Below, in pieces: positions 16,485 through 24,848 of a stretch of 42,878 nt of DNA. The stretch covers positions 1 through 42,878 of the forward strand of contig JAGAYF010000035.1 of the NCBI GenBank assembly GCA_017940605.1, in the 5' to 3' direction. Origin of the DNA: Bacteroidaceae bacterium (GTDB lineage: Bacteria; Bacteroidota; Bacteroidia; Bacteroidales; Bacteroidaceae). Position numbers and translations under genes: made by a program. Numbering within the stretch: position 1 is the first letter of the stretch; each line of letters starts with the position of its first letter. Below the pieces are notes generated by a model that had not been told where the DNA came from, searched no databases, and saw only the letters and a list, made by a program, of their open reading frames with translations.

Positions 16485-17105
16485 ATGAAACTGACAATAA
16501 AACTATGGATGATGGCCGCCATCCTCACACTCTGCACAAGTGTATTTACCTGCTGCACGAGCAACGAGGATAACCCTGCCACAAAGGGGCAGTTGCTCGA
16601 AGTGTATGACGTGAACGGCAGCGAGGCCAAGGCCCGGCTGACCATCAACGGCAGGAAGATATTCACCACCGATGTGTATGTCGGCAAGAACGGCATAGGC
16701 AAGGCAAGCGAAAGCGACACTAAAACGCCCACCGGAACGCTGCACGTGCTGCGAGCCTTCGGCGTCAAGCCCAACCCCGGCACCGCCATTCCTTACATCG
16801 ACGTGACACCCTCCGTCTTTGCCTGCGATGAGGAAGGGCCGTATTACAATCAGGTCATCGACACCGCCGCCGTCCACCACTACGGCTGCAAGGGCGAGGA
16901 CATGTATCACATCGTTCCGCAATACAATTACGGCCTGACCACCGACTATAACAGCGAATGCGTCTGGCCCGAGGGCAGCAACATCTTCATCCACTGCAAG
17001 GGACCGAGGCCTTACACCGGCGGCTGCATTGCCTTCGACGAGGATAAAATGATAGAAATCCTCCGCCGCTGCGACCTGTCATTGGTTATCACCGTCAAAG
17101 AATAG
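16485..17105 (+). CDS. L,D-transpeptidase-like (YkuD) lipoprotein
   Basis: A 206-residue protein with the shared leader (KLWMMAAILTLCTSVFTCC) and lipobox, then TSNEDNP. The core holds GKNGIGKASESDTKTPTGTLHV (the KxxxTPxG segment of YkuD domains) and FIHCKGPRPYTGGCIAF with His170 and the nucleophile Cys181. The usual S/T-H-G-C motif is T-G-G-C here, as in the subset of the family with a xxGCIAL-like ending. L,D-transpeptidases form 3-3 cross-links or attach proteins to diaminopimelate; some relatives have hydrolytic roles. Placed in the middle of the peptidoglycan cluster. Confidence 0.8.
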   Translation: MKLTIKLWMMAAILTLCTSVFTCCTSNEDNPATKGQLLEVYDVNGSEAKARLTINGRKIFTTDVYVGKNGIGKASESDTKTPTGTLHVLRAFGVKPNPGTAIPYIDVTPSVFACDEEGPYYNQVIDTAAVHHYGCKGEDMYHIVPQYNYGLTTDYNSECVWPEGSNIFIHCKGPRPYTGGCIAFDEDKMIEILRRCDLSLVITVKE

Positions 17106-17128
17106 GACTCATTATAAATAAAATCAAA

Positions 17129-18526
17129 ATGAAAAAGATTATGCATTGGATGCTCGCCGCCATCCTGACATTCAGCGGCGCAAGCGTATTCACATCGTGC
17201 AGCGACAACAACGACAACCCCGCCCAGGAACAGGCGAAGAACCGCAAGGAGTTCACAAGCCACACCCGCAGTGTGCTGAAGGAATTGGCGGAGAACCTGA
17301 ACTTCGAGTCTTGGAAGTTGGTAAACGTAATGAATATGACGTTTAACGATGAAAATCTCAACAATCCCGAGTTCGAAAAGACCATCATCCCGATGTTCAC
17401 CCAGAAGGTGCGCGAGACCATACGCCCCCTGGAGGCTGGAAGCGAACTGGCGGAGAAGGGCTACAAGTACGTGGGCACCGTCGACCTCACGGAATTCAAC
17501 TACCGCTTCACCCAGCGCCTCGACCTAACGGGCTTCGACGTGGAGGAAGCTGAGGACTTCGAACTCGTGTTGCAGGACGGTGACTGGGTACCTGGCGAAG
17601 TCTACCTGACCCGCATGCTGCTGAAAGCGGGCGGCAGTTCACAGGAATTGCTCAGCACCACGCTGTCTAACGACACAGTGGCCGTGGTGATGCTCGTCCC
17701 CGAAACCTTCGAGTTTACCATCACGACCGACTACGACGAAGGATACCTTACTTGTCAGTTCCAGAACAAGTTGCAGCCAGTGAGCGGCAGTCGGTATGCC
17801 GTGTTTTCGGAGAGCCAGTGGACTATCGGCGGTACTGTAACGACCGACGTTTGTAGGGACGAGGACGACAACCCCATTGCCGACGCTACGCGGCTCAACT
17901 TCAGCATCACCCAGAACCCCGTCACTCACAAGTCAGACGTGGACTTCAGTTTTGAGCAGAACGGCAAGAAACTGGTGGAACTCGCTGCCGCCAACACCAA
18001 TGCGAACGGGCAGACCGACCTCAGCGAACTGGTGTCGAGCAGCAGCCTGCTCGACCTGCTGGCAGCCGTTGTCGAGGGCAACAGCATCGACGGTCTGACG
18101 CTCACCCTGCTCGACGACCTGACCACCACCGTCAGCATCACCGACTGCGCCAAGGCCCTGCAGATAGCCATCGAGGGAGACGCAGCCCGCCGCCAGTATG
18201 CCGATGAGCAGACCATCGACCAGTACACCCAGCAACTGAACGCGCTCATCACGGCGCAGATGACCTGCAAGGGCGTGAACCAGCAGATTCCCATGCGCCT
18301 GACGACGCAGAAGTTTGGCGTTGACTACTGGACGATGCCCGCCTTCAACTTCGCCGACGAGAACGACTATGTCTCGCTCATCGACCTGCTCGACACCGAG
18401 TCCGTCGCCTACGGCATCAACATCATCGACCACGCCGCCGAGCCGATGGCGCAGAGCATCATCGTCGTGCGCCAGTTGGTGCAGTTTCTCAATACGCTCG
18501 TCGGCAACGAGGATAACGACTGGTAA
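17129..18526 (+). CDS. Surface lipoprotein of unknown function (paralogue of 8648)
   Basis: A 465-residue lipoprotein. The leader (HWMLAAILTFSGASVFTSC) and the following SDNNDNP are nearly the same as in the protein at 8648, and the two leaders are also alike at DNA level (CTCGCCGCCATCCTGAC shared). The body is acidic and helix/strand mixed, with LVLQDGDWVPGEVYLTRML and a DLTTTVSITDCAKALQ region matching the paralogue. It ends GNEDNDW. No enzymatic motif is seen. The leukocidin-like gene follows 48 bases later. Confidence 0.75.
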   Translation: MKKIMHWMLAAILTFSGASVFTSCSDNNDNPAQEQAKNRKEFTSHTRSVLKELAENLNFESWKLVNVMNMTFNDENLNNPEFEKTIIPMFTQKVRETIRPLEAGSELAEKGYKYVGTVDLTEFNYRFTQRLDLTGFDVEEAEDFELVLQDGDWVPGEVYLTRMLLKAGGSSQELLSTTLSNDTVAVVMLVPETFEFTITTDYDEGYLTCQFQNKLQPVSGSRYAVFSESQWTIGGTVTTDVCRDEDDNPIADATRLNFSITQNPVTHKSDVDFSFEQNGKKLVELAAANTNANGQTDLSELVSSSSLLDLLAAVVEGNSIDGLTLTLLDDLTTTVSITDCAKALQIAIEGDAARRQYADEQTIDQYTQQLNALITAQMTCKGVNQQIPMRLTTQKFGVDYWTMPAFNFADENDYVSLIDLLDTESVAYGINIIDHAAEPMAQSIIVVRQLVQFLNTLVGNEDNDW

Positions 18527-18574
18527 CAATTCCCCCCTTATAATTAACAATTTTAATTTAAAACCATTAAAGTT

Positions 18575-20431
18575 ATGAAACAGATTTCATCAAGACTCCT
18601 AACCGCACTGCTCGTCGCGATGACGGGGGCAGCGCTAATGCTCACGACATCGTGCAGCGACAACGACCATCCAGTGGACAACACGGAATCATCCGAGGTG
18701 GACTCTACCAGCGTCAACACCTTCACTCCCGAGGTGCTCACACCCCTTGCCAGCGTCTATGTGGCTCCGGGCATGGATGCCAACCTCAAGCAAGCCTTCA
18801 CCTGGGCCACTGCCGCAGTGGAGAGCGATCCCTCGCAGGCCTCCATCCTCGTGCTCAACAAACTGACCGACGTGAGCGAGGACGTGCTGAAGAAAGCCTT
18901 TGAGGACGAAAGCGGCAAAGGCGGAGCCAACAACTTCCTCATCTGCGTGGTCAATCCCGACAAGGCCGAACTTGACGCCTTTGACGAGGCGCACGACTGG
19001 ATATGGTTCGAGACCGGCAACGTCACCGACTCCACCTTCATCTTCGGCTTCAACGCCGCCAACCGCCTCTACTTCATCAGCGAGCCAGCCACCAGCGAGG
19101 ACGACGATCCCATCTTGACTAACATCAACCAGGCGCAGACCGACTACGTGTTCATCTCTGGCATGCTGACCGACTTTGCCGACCACATGATGGCCGGCTC
19201 GAAGAAGGACAGCGACGACAACGACCTTGAATCCTTCGCCAACTACCACCACATCACGGTGACGGAGAATTTCTCGGTCAACAGGAAGTTCAGAAAGATT
19301 GCCCTGTCGAGTGCAGACTATCTGAGCGGCAACTGCTCGATGACCACCAACTACGACATCTACATGGCGCACGTCTATGAGGGCGAGCCGGGCGCAGGCG
19401 ACTACTACGCCGTGAAGATGAACGCCAGCCTGGCCAGCGCCGGCATGTGGAAAGGCAAGGGCGACAACAGGCACGGCGGCGTACACGTGCGCTGGTGCGG
19501 ATGGTGGAACACCGACTTTATCGTGGAGTCGCATATTCTTACTTCGCAGAACGCCAACTGGGATGAAGACACCAACAGTTTCCTCACTTTCACCGCAGGC
19601 GGATTCCCCTCGCCCGAGACTACCATCGGCAAGACCACCTATACCGACACCAACAGTTTCAGCCTGACGATGAGCCAGACCGTCGGCGGCAGTCTTGGCA
19701 AGACTTCCAAAGGAGGTACAAGCGGAACGTCTAAGGGGGTCGAGGCAGAACTGGGCTTCAGCGAGGGCTGGTCGTGGGAGCACTCCGAGAGCCGCGAAGT
19801 GAGCGACCTCGACATCACCAACGAAACCACGAGGGGCAACTGGGCTCGTTGGCACCTCACTTGCAACAACCTGCCCAGTTACTCCGATGGTAGCATAAGC
19901 TTCAAGGTGACCGACGCCAAGACCTACCGAGGCACCATCGCCCTGCAAGGCTCGTGGCTGTGGTACGACAAGACGGGCAAGGACAACGAAGACCGCGACC
20001 CCTTAGTGCTTGGCACCGCGCTGTACTCCAAGTATAAGATGCAGAGTTTCATCACCACCAGAGCCGACCTCTCGACAGAGACGGTTGAGTTCCACAAGGA
20101 GTTCAGGACCCAGCTGCCCAAGATGGTGAACACCACGGCGGGCGGACTGACCATCGTGAACAACCTGAAGGACGAGGCCGCCATCAGCAACGTGCAGGTG
20201 TGCTCGGCCGAGACGGGCGAGGTCATCACCGAGTTTGCCAACACAGTGCCCAATGGCGGCGAGCAGGCGCTCGGCCACTTCAGCACGCTGGGTGCCTACA
20301 CCGTGAAGTTCAAGGCCCGCGTCCCCGGCGGCCAGGCCAAGGACTACAAGTACACGCTGAACCCCAGCATCAAGTTGACCCACAAGGCGACCACCAAACT
20401 ATACGCCCTGAACGACTTCACGGCGCAGTAG
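18575..20431 (+). CDS. Leukocidin-like (beta-pore-forming) surface lipoprotein, candidate
   Basis: A 618-residue lipoprotein (LMLTTSC, then SDNDHP, an export signal). Residues about 355-415 have the architecture of a leukocidin/haemolysin stem: TDTNSFSLTMSQTVGGSLG, a Gly/Ser/Thr-rich turn (KTSKGGTSGTSKG), then VEAELGFSEGWSWEHSES, followed by SDLDITNETTRGNWARWHL, which parallels the end of the stem and the conserved Trp in staphylococcal alpha-haemolysin. Upstream, VTENFSVNRKFRKIALSSAD and YMAHVYEGEPGAGDYYAVKM could be the cap domain. A small C-terminal beta domain (about 530-618) follows. The assignment rests on pattern, not on alignment scores. Alternatives are another secreted beta-rich family. 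It lies between a lipoprotein of unknown role and an LD-carboxypeptidase. Confidence 0.5.
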   Translation: MKQISSRLLTALLVAMTGAALMLTTSCSDNDHPVDNTESSEVDSTSVNTFTPEVLTPLASVYVAPGMDANLKQAFTWATAAVESDPSQASILVLNKLTDVSEDVLKKAFEDESGKGGANNFLICVVNPDKAELDAFDEAHDWIWFETGNVTDSTFIFGFNAANRLYFISEPATSEDDDPILTNINQAQTDYVFISGMLTDFADHMMAGSKKDSDDNDLESFANYHHITVTENFSVNRKFRKIALSSADYLSGNCSMTTNYDIYMAHVYEGEPGAGDYYAVKMNASLASAGMWKGKGDNRHGGVHVRWCGWWNTDFIVESHILTSQNANWDEDTNSFLTFTAGGFPSPETTIGKTTYTDTNSFSLTMSQTVGGSLGKTSKGGTSGTSKGVEAELGFSEGWSWEHSESREVSDLDITNETTRGNWARWHLTCNNLPSYSDGSISFKVTDAKTYRGTIALQGSWLWYDKTGKDNEDRDPLVLGTALYSKYKMQSFITTRADLSTETVEFHKEFRTQLPKMVNTTAGGLTIVNNLKDEAAISNVQVCSAETGEVITEFANTVPNGGEQALGHFSTLGAYTVKFKARVPGGQAKDYKYTLNPSIKLTHKATTKLYALNDFTAQ

Positions 20432-20440
20432 GAAAACGGC

Positions 20441-20480
20441 CCGTTCCCCCCTCTCCCGAAAACGGGAGAGGGGGGAACGG
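20441..20480. terminator. Perfect 18-bp hairpin after the leukocidin-like gene
   Basis: CCGTTCCCCCCTCTCCCG at 20441-20458 pairs without mismatch with its complement at 20463-20480, with loop AAAA. It begins 10 bases after the stop codon. There is no T-run after it on either strand, so it may protect the transcript's 3' end or attenuate rather than act as a simple terminator. Confidence 0.6.
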
Positions 20481-20528
20481 CAGGCCGACCTCGGTGCAAC
20501 ACAAAAGAACAACCCCTAAATAAAAAAT

Positions 20529-21638
20529 ATGAAAAGAACAAAACTATGGATGCTGATCCTGCCGCTGATGCTCGGCCTGGTGTCCTGTTCTGACGATGAT
20601 GACGATCCTGTTGTAAAGCCCGACGAAGGAACAGTGACGTTAAACTGCGCAAGGCCCGACTATCTTGTAGCCGGCGACAAGGTGGCACTCATTTCACCGT
20701 CATACTTCACGCCGATGGAAAACGTGGAAAAGACCGCCGATGTGCTGCGTTCCTGGGGATTTGTACCCGTCATAGGACCTAACGTGGGCAAGGTAGTGGA
20801 CGGACGATATGCCGGCACCGTTGCCGAGCGCGTGTCCGACCTGCGCTGGGCACTTGACGACCCCACCATCAAGGCCATCATCTGCAATCGCGGCGGCTAC
20901 GGCACTATCCAACTCATTGACCAGCTGACGCTCGCCGAACTGGCCGCCTCGCCAAAGTGGCTCTGCGGCTTCAGCGACATTACCACGCTCCACGGACTGC
21001 TCAGCCGCGCCGGGGTGATGAGCATCCACGGCACGATGAGTTCGTTCCTGGCACAGGGCGGTACAGACATGACGAGCACGCTTGTGCGCGACCTGCTCTA
21101 TGGCAGTGTGCCGCGCTACGAAGTACCCGCCCACCCACAGAACATCACGGGCCGAGCCAGCGGCGTGCTGGTGGGCGGCAATATCTGCACCTTTGCACCC
21201 AACCTTGGCACGCAGGCCGATGCCACGAAAGGCCGCGACCTGATACTTTTCATCGAGGAGGTGGAAGAATCGATGCACAACATTGACCGTCAGTTTAACA
21301 TCCTGCGCATGAATGGCGTACTCGACCGCTGCCATGGCGTAGTGCTCGGCGAATTCACCGACTGCGGAACGGAGTTCACCTATGAGAACGTGGAAGCAAT
21401 GCTGCGGCAGTACCTTGCCGACTACCACATCCCCGTACTCTGTGGCTTCCCCGCCGGACACGGCGACGTGAACCTGCCCCTGGTGATGGGTGCGCCCGTC
21501 ACCATTGACGTGCGCGAAGACGGAGCTACGTTGCAGTTCGACATTGACGGCAAACAGCAGGACATCAATACCACCGAAGTTCAGGCAACCGAGACACCCG
21601 CCGCCGCACGACTGTATATGGCCGGAAAGAAAGAATAG
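20529..21638 (+). CDS. LD-carboxypeptidase (peptidase S66) lipoprotein
   Basis: A 369-residue lipoprotein (KLWMLILPLMLGLVSC, then SDDDDDP, a textbook surface-export signal). The S66 family cuts the L,D bond of murein tetrapeptides, releasing the terminal D-Ala. Motifs: VALISPS, ICNRGGYG, the nucleophile in CGFSDITTLHG (Ser149), FIEEVEES (Glu), and GFPAGHGDVNLPL with the catalytic His. The cytoplasmic E. coli LdcA has no signal peptide; here the enzyme is apparently exported, which fits processing of extracellular or periplasmic muropeptides. The shared leader of the region is present. The TonB receptor gene follows 32 bases after the stop. Confidence 0.9.
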   Translation: MKRTKLWMLILPLMLGLVSCSDDDDDPVVKPDEGTVTLNCARPDYLVAGDKVALISPSYFTPMENVEKTADVLRSWGFVPVIGPNVGKVVDGRYAGTVAERVSDLRWALDDPTIKAIICNRGGYGTIQLIDQLTLAELAASPKWLCGFSDITTLHGLLSRAGVMSIHGTMSSFLAQGGTDMTSTLVRDLLYGSVPRYEVPAHPQNITGRASGVLVGGNICTFAPNLGTQADATKGRDLILFIEEVEESMHNIDRQFNILRMNGVLDRCHGVVLGEFTDCGTEFTYENVEAMLRQYLADYHIPVLCGFPAGHGDVNLPLVMGAPVTIDVREDGATLQFDIDGKQQDINTTEVQATETPAAARLYMAGKKE

Positions 21639-21670
21639 CCACATCCAAGCACTGACAATCTAACACAAGA

Positions 21671-24061
21671 ATGAAAAATCTAAAACTAGGGATACTCGCC
21701 GCCATCCTCACACTCTGCGGCACAACAAGCCTTCAGGCAGAGACGCTGCGCGGAAAGGTAACTGATGCACGAACTGGCGAACCGCTTATAGGGGCATTGG
21801 TCCGGATTGTGGAACTGACAAACGTTGCCGCCCTGGCCGACACGGTCGGAGACTACGAGATAACCATCCATCAACCTGGACGCTACACCGTAGAGACCAA
21901 CTACATTGGCTACGAACCGTCGGTCACCAAGGAAGTACAGGTAGTCGGTGTAAAGGAAGTGGTACTGGACATCGCCCTGCGCGAGAATGCCAACCAATTG
22001 TCAGAGATAGTCATCAAACCACGTGTAAACAAGATGGCCACGGTGAACGCCACGACACTGGTGGGCGGCGTAATGCTCTCCATGGAGGAAGCCAGCCGAT
22101 TTGCCGGCGGCTACAATGACCCTGCACGACTGGTAACAGCCTATGCCGGCGTAGCCGGACAGGGCGACGGAAACGGCATATCGGTCTATGGCAACGCTCC
22201 GCAAACGATGCAGTACCGCCTGGAAGGCGTAGAAATCTTTACTCCCAACCATTTCAGCGACCTCTACAGCGGCGGCTTCGGCCTGGTGAGCGCACTGAAC
22301 GCCAACGTCATTGGCAACAGCGACTTCTTCACCTCGGCCTTCAATGCCAGCTACTCCAACTCGCTCAGCGGTGTCTTCGACATCAAGATGCGCCCGGGCA
22401 ACAATGCCAAGTACGAGAACATTGTGCAACTGGGTACGGTCAGCATGGAGTGGACATCAGAAGGACCTATCTCCCGCAAGCACAACTCGAGCTACATCTT
22501 CAACTACCGCTACGGCTTCTCGTCGCTGGCCAACAAGATAGGTATCCTCGATGCCATGGGTACGAATTTCGACTTCATGGACTGCTCGATGAAGCTGAAC
22601 TTCCCCACGAAGAAAGCGGGCACGTTCTCCATCTTTGCCCTCGGCTTCTACGACAAGGCCAACGACAAGGTTCCCGACCTGGAGGATGTACATTCCATCT
22701 ACGATGTAAGCAACGACCACTTCAAGATGTGGAACTTCGTCGTCGGGGCTTCACACAAGGTCTACCTGGGGCACAAATGGACATGGCGCAACACACTGGC
22801 CTACAACATGCAGCACGACAAGCTGAACACAGGCTACCGCTACTTCGACACGGATGCCACAACGGGAGCCATCACCCGTTTCACGGGACAGGAAGCCCCC
22901 TTCTACCACCTGAAGCAGAACGAGGACCGCATCGTGTACAACACCGAGTTTTCAAAGCAGCTTACCTCTCAGTGGCTCACACAATTCGGCGGCGAATACT
23001 CACAACGCTTCTTTGACATCTCCTTCCGACAAGCCCCCCAGCCCTACGCCACCATACCCACCGCGCCGCTCTACGATGTAAGCGACGATACCGGGCTGGC
23101 CAATCTGCATTGGTCCAATGTCATCAGGCCCACCGAGAACCTTTCCGTCAACCTGGGCATAGCGGCCAACTACTTCCTGCTCTCCAAGGATTTCTCGGCT
23201 GAGCCGAGAGCCAGCATGAAGTGGGACTTCAGCCGCAAGGACGCCATTGCCCTGGGCTACGGCCTGCACTCCATGGCTGAGAAGCTCGACACGTATTTCC
23301 TGCGCGACGAAGAAGGAAACCTGGTAAACAAACACCTGAAGATGGGTAAGGCCCATCACCTGCTGGCCACCTACACCCACCAGTTCACCTCCAACCTGAA
23401 CATGCGCGTAAATGCCTACTACCAGTATGGCTACGACACACCCGTCAGCGCCGATGCCACGCGCACCTACTGCGTCACCAACCGCGAACACATCTATGTG
23501 GACGAAGCACTGGTAAACAAGGGCAACACCCGCAACTATGGCATTGACATGACACTTGAGCACTACATGAGCCACGGCTTCTTCGGACAGACCAACTTTT
23601 CGCTGTTCCGATCCGAGTATCGCGCACAGGACCGCGTGTGGCATCACCAGTTGTATGACCGCGGCTACATGCTCAAGTTCCTCGGTGGAAAGGAATGGAT
23701 GGTAGGAAGCCACAACCAAAACGTCTTCAATATCTCGGCCAAGTATACCGTGCAGGGCGGCCTGCGCCACACACCCATCGACCTCGCCGCCACCATAGCC
23801 AACGGCATCAATGCTGACGAACCAGTGTTCATCCAGCAGGAAGCCATGAGCAAGCAGTACAAGCCCACCCACCTTGTGGACCTCACCGTCAGCTACAAGT
23901 GGAACAAGAAAAAGGTAAGTCACACCTTGGCCTTCGAGGGCATCAACATCCTGATGAACGAAACCCCTTACGCCGAGCGCTACGACTTTGCCCTGCAACG
24001 GTTGCGCTACGACAAGTCGGGCATATCGCTGCCCAACCTGTACTACCGCCTAGACTTCTGA
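21671..24061 (+). CDS. TonB-dependent outer-membrane receptor
   Basis: A 796-residue receptor. Signal peptide KLGILAAILTLCGTTSLQAE (the shared leader). Residues about 24-105 are a carboxypeptidase-regulatory-like beta domain (LRGKVTDARTGEPLIGALVR, GRYTVETNYIGYEP), followed by a plug (about 110-225, including VYGNAPQTMQYRLEGVEIF) and a C-terminal barrel that ends LYYRLDF with a terminal aromatic. No SusD-like gene follows, so it is not a SusCD pair; it resembles the non-SusC class of Bacteroidota receptors. The cargo is unknown; given its position last in the peptidoglycan cluster, a muropeptide or its fragment is possible but unproven. Confidence 0.85.
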   Translation: MKNLKLGILAAILTLCGTTSLQAETLRGKVTDARTGEPLIGALVRIVELTNVAALADTVGDYEITIHQPGRYTVETNYIGYEPSVTKEVQVVGVKEVVLDIALRENANQLSEIVIKPRVNKMATVNATTLVGGVMLSMEEASRFAGGYNDPARLVTAYAGVAGQGDGNGISVYGNAPQTMQYRLEGVEIFTPNHFSDLYSGGFGLVSALNANVIGNSDFFTSAFNASYSNSLSGVFDIKMRPGNNAKYENIVQLGTVSMEWTSEGPISRKHNSSYIFNYRYGFSSLANKIGILDAMGTNFDFMDCSMKLNFPTKKAGTFSIFALGFYDKANDKVPDLEDVHSIYDVSNDHFKMWNFVVGASHKVYLGHKWTWRNTLAYNMQHDKLNTGYRYFDTDATTGAITRFTGQEAPFYHLKQNEDRIVYNTEFSKQLTSQWLTQFGGEYSQRFFDISFRQAPQPYATIPTAPLYDVSDDTGLANLHWSNVIRPTENLSVNLGIAANYFLLSKDFSAEPRASMKWDFSRKDAIALGYGLHSMAEKLDTYFLRDEEGNLVNKHLKMGKAHHLLATYTHQFTSNLNMRVNAYYQYGYDTPVSADATRTYCVTNREHIYVDEALVNKGNTRNYGIDMTLEHYMSHGFFGQTNFSLFRSEYRAQDRVWHHQLYDRGYMLKFLGGKEWMVGSHNQNVFNISAKYTVQGGLRHTPIDLAATIANGINADEPVFIQQEAMSKQYKPTHLVDLTVSYKWNKKKVSHTLAFEGINILMNETPYAERYDFALQRLRYDKSGISLPNLYYRLDF

Positions 24062-24207
24062 TACAGGGTGGCATCCTCTCCCTCTCTTTAATAGGCTAAA
24101 GCCCCCCCGGGGAAAAGGACCACTCCCTTTTGTCAGGCAAGACCCAGGCCGTAAAAGCTTACTCGGACAAGGAACTTAGTACCTTGTCCGAGTAAGCTTT
24201 ACATATG
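24062..24207. other. Intergenic tail of the receptor, GC-rich patch and hairpin
   Basis: Contains a CCCCCCCGGGG run at about 24102 and the long inverted repeat listed separately. No gene seen. Confidence 0.5.
24154..24200. repeat. 19-bp inverted repeat with TTACTCGGAC motif (left side of the minus-strand R-M island)
   Basis: AAAGCTTACTCGGACAAGG (24154-24172) pairs perfectly with 24182-24200, with a nine-base loop. The same CTTACTCGGAC core recurs at 27611-27621 and its complement at 27656-27665, on the other side of the R-M genes. It could also terminate transcripts from both sides. Confidence 0.75.
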
Positions 24208-24384
24208 TCTGTATGAGAAATATACAGCATCATTGTATATCGAACAGTCTAAATTCATTTCCGTTGCCCAGTCGTATGCTTGCAGCACCATTTCAGAAGA
24301 AATGGTACTCGATGCCAAGAATGCAGACTTTTCAGTCTCAGCAGTTCCTGTTGCCAAGAGCCCCCCTCTTTCATAATCTATCAG
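24208..24384 (-). other. Open downstream frame, possible gene remnant
   Basis: Directly after the TAA of the fragment at 24385, and in the same frame, the minus strand stays open for about 58 codons (LIDYERGGLLATGTAETEK, then SSEMVLQAYDWATEMNLDCS) before the TAA near 24208. There is no start codon of its own near the 5' end. It may be the remains of a longer gene, or chance. Confidence 0.25.
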
Positions 24385-24660
24385 TTATGCCTCCGTGTTG
24401 TTTTTATCAATTGCCCAATGCCCACTGCAACCACCGCCAACGTATTTGATATGAGTAAATTTTGCTATATGGCGTTTGATGGTTCTAAGTTCTTTTTTAC
24501 TCATTTCTGCCAGTTCCTCGGTAGTAATCTTGGGATTTTTCCTAATCTGTTCTTCTATCCAAATATCAAGTGCATTACCTTGGGTGCCATCTTGAGTGCC
24601 ACCTTGAGGGACATCTACAGTTGAAGACACATTCACTTCAAATGCAGTTAGCTTTGACAC
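24385..24660 (-). pseudogene. C-terminal fragment of an AlbA/Schlafen-type ATP-binding protein
   Basis: About 91 residues with only a GTG start available. The sequence (VPQGGTQDGTQGNALDIWIEEQIRKN in part, then TTEELAEMSKKELRTIKRHI and IKYVGGGCSGHW) looks like the C-terminal winged-helix end of the AlbA-2/Schlafen-like regulators often seen in Bacteroidales islands. The N-terminal ATPase-like domain is absent: a stop lies just upstream (about 24690). The fragment is therefore probably broken. Confidence 0.55.
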
Positions 24661-24848
24661 ATCAGAAATTGTCTCCTTGTTGCCATTTATATCTTAATAA
24701 AAAGCATTTTGCATCTATTCTTCATTTAATTCATCATCCATGTTATATTTGATGTCGCTGTTCTTCGCAAGCGAAGCGGCAGAGTCGATCAGTTGATGGA
24801 ATCCAATTCTACTTCGGTGAAACCGCAATCCACAGCGAAGCGCTTTGT

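Noticed and set aside
21671-24061. SusC of a polysaccharide utilisation locus
   Set aside because: No SusD-like gene follows and the N-terminal and plug pattern suit the non-SusC receptor class.
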